A stretch of DNA of 64,000 bases from Typhlomys cinereus (GCA_023101885.1 JALPQD010000516.1:716656-780655), one strand, 5' to 3'; shown: positions 11,365 through 22,740, counted from the first letter of the stretch. Notes: a model not told the origin generated them from the sequence alone. Program-made: numbers and translations.

Positions 11365-11735
11365 TGTTGTCATGGTTTGAAATGTGCGTTGTCCCCTACA
11401 GTCTCACGTGTTCAGGAAGGGTACGGCACCTTCAGGAGGTGGAGCCTTGCTGGAGGAAGGCTGTCACAGGGGGTGGGACTTCAGATTGAATAGCCCCACC
11501 CTGCTTCTGGGACAAATCTGCTCTTGCAGTTTGTAGTAAACAGTTTTGCAGACGTGAACCTCCATGATGAACTTGACTGAGGCCACCTCTGGCTTCTGCA
11601 GCCAGCCATGCCTGTTCTGCCATAATGGGCTGTATTTCCCCTCTGGAAGCTGAATAAATCTTCCGTTCTCCCCTGAAGTTGTTTGAGTCTGAGTGGTGTC
11701 TCACAGCAGCAGAGAAGAGCAACTGCTACTCCTAT
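11365..11735 (+). mobile_element. Rodent MaLR-like solo LTR, sense
   Basis: Begins TGTTGTCATGGTTTG, resembling the 5' end of MT/ORR1-type LTRs. It carries aggaggtggagccttgctgg and a gctgaataaatcttcc polyadenylation region, and ends in gtctcacagcagcagagaag. No ORF. Confidence 0.5.
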
Positions 11736-11760
11736 TCGTAGCTAAGAATGTAGGGCAAAA

Positions 11761-11984
11761 AATGAGGGCTGCAGAGATGGCTCAGGAGTTAAGACTCTGT
11801 CTTGCAAGCAGAAGGTCCTGAGCTTTGATCCCAGGTCTCATATAAAAGTGCCAGATGGAAATGGAAGTGCCTTGCATGACCAGCCCCGGTGGGCAAAGCC
11901 TGGGAAAAAACCCAGAGCAAAGCAAAAAGGAGGTAGAAGCAATCCAGGATGATTCCCGAAATCACCCTTGGTCCTTGTAACGGT
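11761..11984 (+). repeat. Long-bodied B2-superfamily (DIP-like) SINE, sense
   Basis: Head gggctgcagagatggctcag, then ttaagactctgtcttgcaag, then body through gaggtagaagcaatccagg and the ccttggtccttg 3' end. Confidence 0.65.
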
Positions 11985-12165
11985 TACTCTGAACTATTGC
12001 TGTGAGAGCACTCGAAGTCAAGCAGCTTAAGGGAGAAAGGGAGATTTATTCACCTTATGGTTCCAGAGGAGAGAAACAGTCTTTCATGGCAGAGACGATA
12101 TGGCTGATGGCTGAAGCTGGAGGCTAAGTCACTGCACACATCTAGTAGGGCTAGTAGGTGATGGC
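11985..12165 (-). mobile_element. MaLR-like LTR fragment, antisense
   Basis: gaactattgctgtgagagca followed by gggagatttattcacctta and ttccagaggagag, in the antisense order of the rodent MaLR 3' end. Truncated. Confidence 0.4.
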
Positions 12166-12173
12166 TGAATGAA

Positions 12174-12222
12174 CACACACACATGCACACGCACACGCGC
12201 GCGCACACACACACACACATAC
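12174..12222. repeat. CA/CG-rich microsatellite
   Basis: Interrupted CA with a short CGCGCG core near 12197, able to form Z-DNA. Confidence 0.9.
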
Positions 12223-12229
12223 ACAGGGA

Positions 12230-13150
12230 AATAAAGTTTTTTTTTAAAAAAGAAAATGTGACTGTCCTGGATACAAAGATAAGCATTCCTTGTGGTAGGA
12301 AACGGTCCATGTCGATGTTAACATTTGTAATCATCATGCCTAATGCCAATTATAATCTGGCTTAATGAGAATTTCACCAATGCCAAGGATAAGCCTGTGT
12401 TCTCTTGCGTTCATAAGCAGCCTGATTTAAGAAATGCTCTTTGGAGACAGGGTCATGAAGAACAACTAATTTTCAACCTGCAGGGCTTCCAAGTCCTGGT
12501 CTGTTGAAGGCGCCAGTCGCCAGCCCTGCGCGCGTTCCCACGTCAGCAGCTCATGTCAGCGGCCAGAGCTTTGCCTCCTGCATCTTCCCAGCGGGCAGAG
12601 CTTTGCCTCCTGCATCTTCCCAGAGACGCGCTGGCTTAGGGGTGGGCTCCGAGGTGGGCGGGCCGTTCTTCTGGCCCGCCTTGGCCTCTCTGGGGTCACT
12701 CCGAGGTAGCAGCCAGTACTTAAAATCTGCTTTTTGGTTTGTTGTAACTACGAAGGGGCATCGTTCGCGTCTCCCCATTCCTTAAGATCAAGAGGTGCAG
12801 AAGCACCTGGACTCTAGTTTGCAGACTGGGCAAAACCTCCAGGTGCGGGGTCATTAAAGGCAGCTGAAAATTTTTGCTTGAGAACTTTCTAGTTTCTGCC
12901 TCTTGAGGGAAAGAGCTTCCCAGGACAAGAACGCCATCAAAGGGAGCTGTGTGAGCGAGCGGCCGTGTGCCAGACACGCGGGTGCCTCCACGCCACGAAC
13001 GCTGGAGCAGCTTTGCAGTGTGGGGACCGTGCATCGAGTCCTGTGTCCATCTGCGGGTGTGACTGACTCTGGAATCATTGCTTTTCTGTTTCCTAGTAGG
13101 GCCGACGCCTGTGAGCTTAGCATCGAGCCAGGCCTGCGTCCTAGCTCACA
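12230..13150. other. Unique intronic sequence with one local duplication
   Basis: A 28-bp unit (cagagctttgcctcctgc...) occurs twice, at 12564-12591 and 12596-12623, with a 32-bp period and no differences seen. Otherwise nothing recognised. Confidence 0.5.
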
Positions 13151-13152
13151 TC

Positions 13153-13195
13153 CGTAGTCACAGACCCGTAGTCACAGACCCGTAGTCACAGACCC
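13153..13195. repeat. 14-bp tandem repeat, three copies
   Basis: CGTAGTCACAGACC occurs three times head to tail without differences. Confidence 0.9.
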
Positions 13196-13199
13196 ATAC

Positions 13200-13275
13200 T
13201 TAGGAAGGTGAGGCAGGAAGATCGCGTGAGCTGAGGGATTCCAGGCCATGGCAAACTTTTTTTTTTTTTTTTTTT
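13200..13275 (+). repeat. B1 fragment with poly-T
   Basis: ggaaggtgaggcaggaagat is a degraded B1 core. It is followed by a T17 run at 13259-13275. Confidence 0.4.
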
Positions 13276-14041
13276 AGCAAATATATTACCTTCTTTCTAG
13301 AAACCTCCGTGTCTGGTGGAATTTCTCCTATAATTGCTGTGTGTTTTCTGTTTCCCCTGGGGAAGGGACACATGGGACAGGGGCTTGAGGAAGTGGGAAC
13401 GGCAGCGTGCACCTGCCTTACTGTTCCCTAACCAGATGCCCCAGGGAGAAATTGACAGACGGCTATGGCAAGCGAGATGCGATGGGGGCGGGTGGTCTCC
13501 GCCCCGTGTTTATGATCCTGTGTGGGATAGAGAGAGGGGGGACACAGGTGGATCACAACTTAATTTAAGCAGTTGTCTGTGTTCCACACAGAGCTGAGAG
13601 ACAGCTGGGCGGTTCGGCCATTAGGTGGCCTGACCCCCCCCCCAGGGGAGCCATGGCTGCTCAGTCTAGAACGTGTTTGGTCCATGCTTGGTCCTGACAC
13701 CAACCTCCCTTTCAGCGTCCAGTGTGATTCACCCAGCACACAGGGGTCCGAGTTCAAGTCAAGCCCTGGTCCTTCATGGTTTCCTCCAAACTAGCCACCG
13801 AGAGCCGTGGTGCCCTTCCCTAATGCTCCTGGGATCTGTGAACATACGTCGTTGGCTCATTTGTTAGTCTGTCTGTCTATCCATCTGTTCCTGTGTTCAG
13901 CGTGTGCTGAGTGAGAGTCGTCATGGTGACGAGAACTCTGGGGAATGGGACAGTCTCAGTGCCTTTGCACGCCCGCTCCTGCAGAGCTACTCATTGATGG
14001 ACAGTGAGAAATCGGAAGTGAGTGACTGGGGCCCCCAATCG
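13276..14041. other. Unique intronic sequence
   Basis: No repeat or exon recognised. Confidence 0.4.
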
Positions 14042-14132
14042 GATGCTGGTCTTGCGGTCACAGGGTTCCCGCCCCACTTGCCCACAGAGCCTCAATGTCT
14101 CGCACAGGGGTCAGGATCGCTACGACAGAGAG
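14042..14132 (+). repeat. Left arm of a 92-bp inverted repeat
   Basis: Begins gatgctggtcttgcggtcac and ends ctacgacagagag. It matches the complement of 14431-14522 except for three substitutions and one inserted base. Mirror-image open frames on opposite strands (MSRTG...RIATTE) are a by-product of the duplication. Confidence 0.9.
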
Positions 14133-14430
14133 TCACAGCCTCTGGAGAAAGAGGACACTGCCTGGCCTCTTGGTTTCTATGGACTGTCGTGAAGGTCTCC
14201 CCCTCCATGAGACCCTGCAGACCTCTCTTGCTGGGGTAGAAGGTGGCTCTGGGACCCCTTTAATCGGCCCTGTGGGAGCCAGCTCGGGAGCACTCATGGG
14301 ACTGTGCGTTTGTGACATGGTCTTTTGTCTCCTTAGTTCCTCAGGATGAGGCTGGCCTGGCCTCGCCCACTGTGACACCGGAAAATAACGAGCTGAGGTT
14401 GTTTTCGCTGTAACGCGGACGAGTGGATGT

Positions 14431-14522
14431 CTCTCTGTCGTAGCGATCCTGGCCCCTGTGCGAGACATTGAGGCCCTGTGGGCAGGTGGGGCGGGAACCC
14501 CTGTGACCGCAAGACCAGCATC
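14431..14522 (-). repeat. Right arm of the 92-bp inverted repeat
   Basis: Complement of the left arm at about 97% identity, separated from it by about 298 bases of unrelated sequence. Confidence 0.9.
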
Positions 14523-14548
14523 TAAGAGACGCCTCTTAGATGCTGGTC
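14513..14548. repeat. 36-bp perfect palindrome with 4-base loop
   Basis: gaccagcatctaagag (14513-14528), spacer acgc, then its exact complement (14533-14548). The outer ten bases are also the end of the inverted repeat, so gatgctggtc occurs three times in the locus. Confidence 0.95.
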
Positions 14549-14829
14549 AGCGCTGCCCGCCCACACCCCACCCAGCCCAGACCCAGCAAACAACTTTTAC
14601 CCACTGACCTCGACGGCACTGGTGAGCAAGGCAGAGGAAGAGGAGAGAGGACGCGCCCCAGCATCTTCAGCACAATGAAGACAACGGGCAAAGCGGCAGG
14701 GCGGGTGGTGTTTGCACCAAAGCCGAGCCCGCATCTTGCTTCTGTTCTAGCATTTTGAGGCCTGAAAGCCGGTGGAATTGTAAAATAGGATCATTTTCAT
14801 TAAGAGCATCATACTCACTTGCTCTTAAA

Positions 14830-14831
<2 letters not shown>

Positions 14832-14875
<44 letters not shown>
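14832..14875. repeat. (GT)n microsatellite
   Basis: Uninterrupted TG dinucleotides just before a B1 element. Confidence 0.95.
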
Positions 14876-14878
<3 letters not shown>

Positions 14879-14880
14879 TA

Positions 14881-15028
14881 TTTTTTTTTATCAGGGTCTC
14901 ATGTACCCAGGCTAGCTTCAAACTCACTGTGTCACCGAGGCTGGCATTGAACTCCTGGTCTTTCTGTGTCTAACTTCAGACTGCTGGCTTTACAGGGGTA
15001 TGCCACCATGCCTGACTCACATTTCGTC
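14881..15028 (-). repeat. B1-family SINE, antisense
   Basis: Poly-T, then tcatgtacccaggctagctt, gaactcctggtctttctg and gccaccatgcctgactcac, the complement of the 7SL-derived B1 order. Confidence 0.65.
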
Positions 15029-15320
15029 AAAAACTTCTTTTAGTTCATGTTTTTGACACCATTTTATGTGATACGTTATAAGAATAACCCCAAAAGATAC
15101 CAGTTTTTTTAATGTAGAGAAATGCTGCAAGTTATCCACTGTTTGCATCAAGCCTGTTATGCCAATCCTTCCTTATTCTCCTCTGTCTTTCCCCCTGTGG
15201 GAAGAACTGGCTTCCATCGAGTTTAGATATATGCTAGTGAAGCCAGTGTTGTGTATGGAGATGGCTAATCTACTTTAAATGTCCTGGCTAACTTGACATA
15301 GCTTGAGCTGGCAAGTATGG
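15029..15320. other. Unique intronic sequence
   Basis: Nothing recognised. Confidence 0.4.
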
Positions 15321-15324
15321 CTCC

Positions 15325-15665
15325 AAGTGGACCTGCTGTGAGATAGAATATAGACCCACTGTGAGTTAGAGGTAGAGCCACTGTGAGGTAGAACATAGAC
15401 CTACTGTGAAATGGAGTCTAGACCCACTTCGAGATAGAATGTAGACCTGCTGTGAAATGGAATCTAGACTCACTGTGAGGTAGAATGTAGCCCCACTGTG
15501 AGAGGGAGTGTAGACCCACTGTGAGATGAGGTGTAGACCCACAGTGAGACATAGTGTAGACCCACTGTGAAACACAGTGTAGACCCACTGTGAGATGGAG
15601 TGTAGATCCACTGTAAGATGAAGTGTAGACTCACTGTGAGATGGAGTGTAGACCCACTGTGAAGT
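15325..15665. repeat. 23-bp minisatellite, about 15 units
   Basis: The unit is close to gtgtagacccactgtgagat plus gga and varies by single substitutions and small indels along the array. Central units are most alike, edge units more diverged. Because 23 is not a multiple of three, the minus-strand open frame (15366-15611) cycles all three frames and shows a 23-residue pattern. It is not a protein gene. Confidence 0.9.
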
Positions 15666-15669
15666 AGTC

Positions 15670-16180
15670 TACGCAGGGCTCAGGTTCTGATGGTACCATA
15701 GAGCAGCTGTACACTGTCCAGTCTCTTCTAGACTGAGGTGTGTGTGTACTTCCTTTTGTTCTGTAAATAACATGTGATTCACATTTTTCGTTCCCCCCAA
15801 CACTGTGATTTCGTTCCCCCCAACACGTGGTGGTTTCATATTAGTGGATCAAAACAAGACAGCTCTGTGGGATAAATTCAGCCATTCTAGGATCTAGCCT
15901 CGTGCAAGCAGCCTTCTCTCTAAGGGCCTTTTGCAGGGACATGTAGCGCCCTCTAGTGTCCAAGCCCTTCCAAGGGAAGCCTTTCCTGAACCCTGGTCTC
16001 CAGCCAGCGGACAGAGGAAGCAGAGCTTTTCCTGGACACTGTAGGCGGTTGCTTCCTAAAGCCCCGAGGCTCTTTCTGTCACTGTGGATGAAGGGTAGAC
16101 GCTCACCCAGCAGGGAAGTGCACAGTGGAAAAAGTCCTTTGGATTCTCATTGTCAATATATGTTCAGAAAGAATGATTCC
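15670..16180. other. Unique intronic sequence
   Basis: Includes a short direct repeat of tttcgttccccccaacac near 15786-15826. Otherwise nothing recognised. Confidence 0.45.
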
Positions 16181-16184
16181 AGGG

Positions 16185-16440
16185 GTCTAGGACGTGGCTT
16201 AGTCAGTAAAGTGCTTGCTGTGCAAACATGAGGACATGAGTTCTGATCCCCAGCTCCCGTGGAAAGAGTCAGGCACCACGGTGCACCTATAATCCTCGCA
16301 CTGGGGGAGGGGGCAGAGACAGGAGATCTTGGCATCTTGGCGCTTGCTTGGTCTAGCTCCAGATTCTCAAAAACTAAGACAGGAGATGTGTGTCCAGACA
16401 GTATATTTTGGGCATACCAGGGTTGCTGCATCTGTGAACT
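16185..16440 (+). repeat. B3-like SINE, sense
   Basis: aagtgcttgctgtgcaaaca then gacatgagttctgatccc (B box-like), accacggtgcacctataatc, then agagacaggagatc: the usual head and body order. Confidence 0.6.
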
Positions 16441-16696
16441 CGCTGCAGCGATGTCTACTTCCTCAGGACCTGGGCACGGTCTGGCCTGTCATCACTTTCT
16501 CCACCATTGAGAAGGCAAGATCTCGAGAGGCTCCGCGCCTCCCTGAGAGACTGTTGAGGGCTAATGCTGGGCTGGGGCAAGGGGAGCGGCTTTCTCCAAT
16601 GGCGCTCCCTGATGTGGCATCCATACTCGGATAAATACTCAGATACACGCCTGCGAAGCTCAATGGGCCACACGGGCAGAAAGACATGGGAGGGGC

Positions 16697-17437
16697 CAAG
16701 GAGGCACAGCTGTCAACTTGATGGTTGAGAGTTTGAGCTCTGTGCACATTTAAATCTTTTTTTAATTGTTTATTATTTATTCAACTGTGCGTGTATGCAT
16801 GTGGTGCATGTATGCGTATGTGTATATATATGTGTGTGTAGAACCACAGACGAATTCGGGAACCACCATGGACCGCTTCCACCTCCTCCTTGTTTCCTTT
16901 GCCCGGGGTTTCACAGGCTCCATCCTACCAGCACTAGAAACGCAGCCCCCTCCCCTGCTTCCGCCTGGCGTCTATACGTGGGGTCTAGGATCCGAACTCA
17001 GGACATTCTGCCTGCAAGGCAGAGGCTTAACCCCTGAGCCACCTCTCCAGCCCCTCTGTGCACATTTATAGGAACTGATAGTTGAGTTAAGCCCAGAGTG
17101 AATCTTCAGGGGATTATCTAGTGGATGGAGAAGGTCCAGTCCATGGTGAGTGGGACTAGTCCCTGGGGAAGGTAAATAAGATACAGAGAGCTGGTTGAGA
17201 AAGTTAGCATCCTTGTGTACACTTGGCCAGACAAGCTGATCTGGCAAGTAAGGATCGTCCCTGTCATAGCTGTTGTGTGGCGATGGTGCAGCCAGTTCCC
17301 TCAGCCGTTTGGTGATGGTGCGTGTTCTGTTACCAACTGGACTAAAAACTGTAACTGGACTATCGTAAGTAAATAAACCTCTCGTTCCCTTAAGCTGGTT
17401 AGTGGAAATTTATCAGCCACAATGCAGGGAACTGCAA
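16697..17437 (+). mobile_element. Solo LTR, MaLR/ERVL-like, copy B, with a SINE inside
   Basis: Same family as the LTR at 188-610: ctgtcaacttgatggttgag at the start, gttgagttaagcccagagtg, and gtaaataaacctctcg near the 3' end. It is split at 16753-17054 by a SINE flanked by a direct repeat. Confidence 0.6.
16753..17054 (-). repeat. Long-bodied B2-superfamily SINE inserted in an LTR
   Basis: Antisense copy: poly-T/TG tail at 16757-16835, body, then the ttaacccctgagccacctct head ending at about 17053. The flanking LTR word ctctgtgcacattta occurs on both sides (ending near 16752 and 17069), the target-site duplication of the insertion. Confidence 0.75.
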
Positions 17438-17439
17438 AG

Positions 17440-19180
17440 AGGAGGAAGGAGACTGGTAGGGAAAAAGGTTTGTAGTGGGGAAAGAAGGGGGGGGTTGAGA
17501 TTGGGGAATAAGGGGCGAAAGTAGCATAAATTTGTGTGAGAAATGCTCAAAGAATGAAAAATATTGCTATCTGTTGCGTGACAAGGAGCTAAAGGTAATT
17601 ACATGTGCTCAGGTTTTTGCTTCTTGTTCCTTCATAGCAAGAAAATAAGCACCCATCACATGTAACGATAAAACAAACAGCAAACAAACAAACCAGGAGA
17701 GCGAGACAGAAAACAGGTAACATTGTCCTTTGGCCTCCCTCTGCCTGTGCACACACATGCACATTAACACATCAACGCAAATATGCGACGTGTATGCTTG
17801 CAGACGCACATAAGAAAGAGCATTTCCAGGTGCCCCCCAAGTTGGCAGTCTTTCTTAAGACCCGCGGTGATCTGTGTTGGGGTCACGTGACGTGACACTG
17901 GAACTTTGATCAGCTCTGTGCATTTATTTAAGTGGAATTGAGCCGTCTTCAGTTGAGTGACCTGAGGAGGGCCGGTCTGTGCAGGGGGGAGGGGCAGGTG
18001 CACCCAGAGACAGCGCAGCCAGACAGCGCAGACAGGCTGAGCCCCAGCGCTCCCTGCGTCGACTCCACACGTGGCCGTAGGGTTCTCAGAGGTCTGCCCA
18101 TAGCTCGCTGTCGTTTCTGACAGTGACAAGCAGTTCTCGGTAAATCTGAACAGATAGTCAAGACAAATCAAGGCCTTTGCATTTTACAGAAAAGCAGCTG
18201 TGAAGAACCAGGAGGAATAGCAAGTGCAGACACCTGCATATCTCCATCAGTTGCATGCCATTCTTTAAGATGGCCTCTATGTGTTGCTTAAAAGACAATG
18301 TACCAAATAACTACAAGTTAATTAGTGACGAGATCCAGAATCTGATAAGGGAGATAGACATACTTTTTTTTAAAAAAATCACTTAAAATTCTGACTGGTG
18401 ATGAGAATCCGTGTTAATGTCAGCGCCCAAGTTAGCTGAAATGAGCTGCGTCAGTGGCAAAGGGCATGTCTAAGTGGCAAGTCCATGTTCTGCAACTGGC
18501 AAGGGCAGAGGTCTGTCGATCACGTCATCCACAGAGATGCCACATGCCTTTGTGTGCCTGGGCATTAGGCCCTCGGGCAGACCAAGCCTCAGGATGACTG
18601 GAAGCGACATGGAGGCCCGTGGACGATGTCTGTGTGCATCTCTTCCCCGGGCACAGGGACGCAGGGCCTGAACGGCTCTCAGCACGTCTCCAGCCGTAGG
18701 AGCAGGAAATGCTCACGTTCCTGAGCCAACCCATTGTGTTAACAGTGACTTCCTCCTGGGCTTCTTTGTTAGCACGACTGGTACATAGGCTTGTTCAGGG
18801 TCCCCCGTCATGTGTAACATGCCTGCACTTTTGCAGGTGCGTGCACAGGAGAAAGGGAAGGTTTTCAGGCATGCACAGAGGTGAATGGGAGGCCGGCAGG
18901 CGCGTGAATAGGAGAAAGGGAGGGTGGGGTGACGTGTGAGAAAACGTTGGAGGCTGGTGAAGTCGTGTTTATTGAGGCTGCGACTCCTAGGTCTGGACTT
19001 ATGTATGCCTGCGAATCAAGGAAATTGCAAGCTGGTGTTGAAAAGTGGGGGATGAGTGTGTGATACAATTTCCTTGGTTTAGATTAGTTCAAATCAACCA
19101 AGAGGCTGCGTTAACCACGTAGAAAATGGGTTAAGCAATAGATAGCTAAATGCTAAGTGTCCTGTTTCTTCATGAGTTCT
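17440..19180. other. Unique intronic sequence
   Basis: 1.7 kb. No repeat family or exon recognised. An AT-rich unique part at 18180-18420 has no clear motif cluster. Confidence 0.4.
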
Positions 19181-19194
19181 TCATGAGATAGCAT

Positions 19195-19735
19195 AGACAC
19201 ATGTAGGCGAACACACAGAAATGCAGACACAAAAACATAAACATAGATACAGACAATAAACACAGTCACATACATACAGATACATACTCACAGGCAAATA
19301 CACACAGGCACATAGACAGACGAATAGATACAGGCACTTACATACAGGAGAATACACAGAGACACAGAGATACATACAAACACAGTAATACACAGATGCC
19401 CACAGACACACAGATATACAGTTACACAAATGCACAGATATTCAGAGACACATAGATATAGACATACACTCCCTCACACATGCAGTACAGACACATCCAG
19501 ACACACATGAACACTCAGAGACACACATATATACACAAATACACACACACTCACACGTATAGTGAGAGAGGTGAGAGGGAGAGAAAAAGAGAGAGACATT
19601 CAGAGACACAAACAGATATAGACACTCCTAGAAACACAAAAGCACATAGACACAGATGCACATACACTGACATACACACAAACACATGCACATATAGATG
19701 GGACAGAAGCACGCGCGTGCCCGTACGCATGCACG
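19195..19735. repeat. Cryptically simple ACA/GA-rich tract
   Basis: Interrupted cacagacacatagata-type words, with a GA-rich patch at 19563-19597. Open frames on both strands here derive from this composition. Confidence 0.85.
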
Positions 19736-19736
<1 letters not shown>

Positions 19737-19776
<40 letters not shown>

Positions 19777-19790
19777 ACACACACACATTA
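19737..19790. repeat. (CA)n microsatellite
   Basis: CA dinucleotides with one AT interruption, following a GCAC-rich stretch. Confidence 0.95.
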
Positions 19791-19799
19791 AGGTAAACT

Positions 19800-20690
19800 C
19801 CAGCGTGCACTGTGAATGAGATCCTCAGCCGGTGCGGGCGACAACCTTGTAGCTGACTGACTGACCGACCGACCGTCCTTCCCGGCTTGTGTGCCCAGTA
19901 GCCCTTCCAGCTCATACAGACGGGAAAGTTCCACTGTGCTCTGGAGTTTTCCATTGCCGGCGCAGCTCCAGATGTCGGATCCTTATCTGCAGCCGCAGGC
20001 ACGTCCCTGGCACTCGTCCCCGGCACATCCTTCTTGCAGGACTTGTATGGATAAGAGCACGCATCGCAAGATTCACATGCCGCCATAGGGACTGCGCACA
20101 GCTCTTCCGCCCGGCTCTTTTGCCCTTCAAAGGCCAGCATTGCTTTCCTGGGCCTGCTCCAAGCATGGCAGCTCAGGCGGATAGACCTTGACTAGAACAG
20201 ACTGCAACTCAGACACCAGTCGTGGGACAGATCCTTACCTTGGCTCTGTCACTGTCGCTGACTGGATGGACTGTGTTCGATATGTGTCTGTCACAACACA
20301 TCTGGACTTTCTTACTAAAGCCAATCCAAAGAGAGCAATTGTGTTCTTGCTGTCGACATTTAAAAAGGAGTGTGCACCGTGGCCTAAGGCAAGAAGCACC
20401 TGACTGCCACCCCCTGGGGAACCGTGTGGTGTGGGCTATGCACAATGTGCCTGCATTTTCCAAATATTTGCAAAACAGAATGGTCACATATGACTAATAT
20501 ATCATTTATATTGAATTTCGATTCATGTTTATTGCTGTAGTTCAATTCATGCTTCTTGCAAGTGTTTGGTAATTGCAGAGGAGATAAAGGAGGGTGAGCA
20601 TTGTGCGTACCCCTCGTGGTTGGTGGGGCTGTACCCTACGGCTTGAGGCTGTTTCTGTTTGCTCTTTGCCCGCCATCACAAAACCATCTG
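19800..20690. other. Unique intronic sequence
   Basis: No repeat or exon recognised. Confidence 0.4.
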
Positions 20691-20692
20691 CG

Positions 20693-20717
20693 AAAAAAAA
20701 AAAAAAAAAAAAAAAAA
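20693..20717. repeat. Poly-A run
   Basis: About 25 consecutive A. No SINE head could be recognised upstream. Confidence 0.9.
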
Positions 20718-20807
20718 CTCCTTCATAAGATGATTCTTAACTCACCAGGCAGTGTTTCCATGTCATGAAGTATCTACCACTAAATTGTTTTTCTGCCATT
20801 TTGGTGT

Positions 20808-21105
20808 GTGCGCGCATGTGTGTGCGTGTGCGCGCGTGTGTGCGTGTGTGGTGTGTGTGTGTACATAAATGTGCAGGCGCAAGCAGCCGTGCATGTGCAT
20901 GAGGCCGCAGGAGGAAGTCAGGTGTCTTCCTCTGTTGCTCCTCAGCTTATTCCCTTGAGACAGGATCTCTGGCTGAGTTCCAGCATCTTCCTGTCTCCAC
21001 TTGCCCAGCCCTGGAGTTACAGGCCCCATCTGGCTTTTCTTCTTTGTAGGTGCTGTGGCTCTAAACTTGGGGCTCATGCTTGCCCACTGAGATATCTCTC
21101 AGGCC
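20808..21105 (-). repeat. RSINE1/B4-like SINE, antisense, with GT/CG-rich tail
   Basis: The tail at 20808-20862 mixes GT and CG (Z-DNA-prone). Then gaggaagtcaggtgtcttcc, gagacaggatctctggctga, and a terminal ccactgagatatctctcagg head remnant. Confidence 0.55.
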
Positions 21106-21109
21106 CATT

Positions 21110-21969
21110 CCTGCAATGTTCTTAGCCATGACGAGCTCTCTGTTATCCGCGTGTTTAATACACGGCTGGTAAGTAAGTTAGCCACGATCCCATCATGCCT
21201 GCATGTAAGATGTGTCCCTTTAGGCTGTTTGCTGCGGGCACGGATCATTTTTAGCACTACACTGCTTTCTCCTGAATCAGGCTCTGTGACAATCCCCGGG
21301 GGCAGAGAGGTCAATAAGGGGACTGGGATGAGCCCATCAGAAAATGGAAGATCGTTTCAGAACTAGGATGAAACCTTCTGTTATGCTTCCCGTGCCCGTG
21401 CAGTTTTATATTTTGCACTGTTTCCTGTTTTGCTTAGAGTGAACAGATTTGTGAACGGCCTCGTTCGCTCGCAAGGGGCTCTTTGATGCTGGAGCGTTTG
21501 GTGCTGGGGAGCTGAATGAGAGACGCGCCCTCTGTGTCCACAGCCACCGCATGGCCCGTGCCTGTCCAGTGGGCTGTGTCCTGGGTTCCAGGAGCCTGTC
21601 TTGCAGCATCGTGCTGGGTGGCCCCCAGTAGCTACATGGTTGCCCCCACCCCAATACGTCTAATAGTCTGTAGCAGCTTCTCTGAAGTAAGTTCTGGAGG
21701 GAAAGGCAGTCGATCTATGGCCTTAGCCTGAAGTCATTTACCAGAAGACTCACGGTGGGGTCGGGGAAGGTAGAAGCGAAGGCTCTACTAATTCTAATTA
21801 GCAACTGTGGTCAGTGTTCTGAGATGACCCGCCTGAGATGGTATCATGTCCTTCTAGACATGGAAATTACTCTCTTTGAAGACAAAAAAATCAGCCAAAC
21901 ACTTTGCTATTTGAGATGAGATTTAAGAAGAATAAGGAAGGTTTGCTTTTTATCCCCAAATTAACATTT
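21110..21969. other. Unique intronic sequence
   Basis: No repeat or exon recognised. Confidence 0.4.
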
Positions 21970-22079
21970 TGTTCAGCCACATTTATTTATTTACTTACTT
22001 TGCTGTTGGTTTTTTAAACCTTATTTATTTATTTATTTGTTATTTATTTATTTATTTAGTGTGTGTGTGTGTGTGTGTG

Positions 22080-22117
<38 letters not shown>

Positions 22118-22363
22118 ATCAGAGCACACTGTATGTCCCTGTGGAAGATCAAGGGTGACTTCAGGAATTGTTCTAGATTGCTTCTACCTCCTTTTTGCTT
22201 CCCTCTGGGGTTTCCCAGGCTCTGCCCACCAGGGTCAGAAGTGCAGGCCACTGCCGTTTCTGCCTGATGTTTTTACGTGAGACCTGGGATCTGAGCTCAG
22301 GACCTTCTGCTTGGGAGACAACGTCTTAACCCCTGAGCCATTTCTCCAGCCCTGTTCAGCCAC
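21970..22363 (-). repeat. Long-bodied B2-superfamily SINE with TTTA and GT tail, antisense
   Basis: The element lies between direct repeats TGTTCAGCCAC (21970-21980 and 22353-22363). On the complement it runs from a ggctggagaaatggctcagg head through the aggtagaagcaatctaga body to a tail of (CA)n (22060-22114) and (AAAT)n (22021-22058). Confidence 0.8.
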
Positions 22364-22584
22364 TTGTTAGACTTGTCAAACTTAACCTCAACGAGAAGTG
22401 TGAATGTGCTCTTCAGGAGCTAATTCAGATAATAACATTTGATTTCTCATTACAAGTAGCATCAGATGGGATTAATGGAATGCATGTTAAATGCAGACAC
22501 AATGGGATGACAACCAACTTACTTCTCATCCCTGTTCTAAACGTTCAGATAATGGAATGTTCATTGTAGTTAAGAATTTTACAG

Positions 22585-22740
22585 GAATGGGGCCGGAGAG
22601 ACGGCTCAGTGAATGAGCAGGAACTCTTAAGTTCAGACCTCAGCACACACATAAAAAACCAGGCGTGGCCACGTGTACTTGTAACCCCAGAGAATTTAGT
22701 CTCTAACTAGATAACACTTTATCATATAATAAAGAACATG
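22585..22740 (+). repeat. B2-superfamily SINE, sense, diverged
   Basis: ggggccggagagacggctca head, then aagttcagacctcagcacac and gtgtacttgtaaccccagag. It is followed by a GA microsatellite at 22746-22780. Confidence 0.5.

Noticed and set aside
13153..13195. Three spaced identical units, CRISPR-like
   Set aside because: Units are directly adjacent with no spacers, in a mammalian intron.
14095..14468. Two similar frames on opposite strands (MSRTG...), suggesting paired genes
   Set aside because: Produced by the inverted DNA repeat; no other coding signal.
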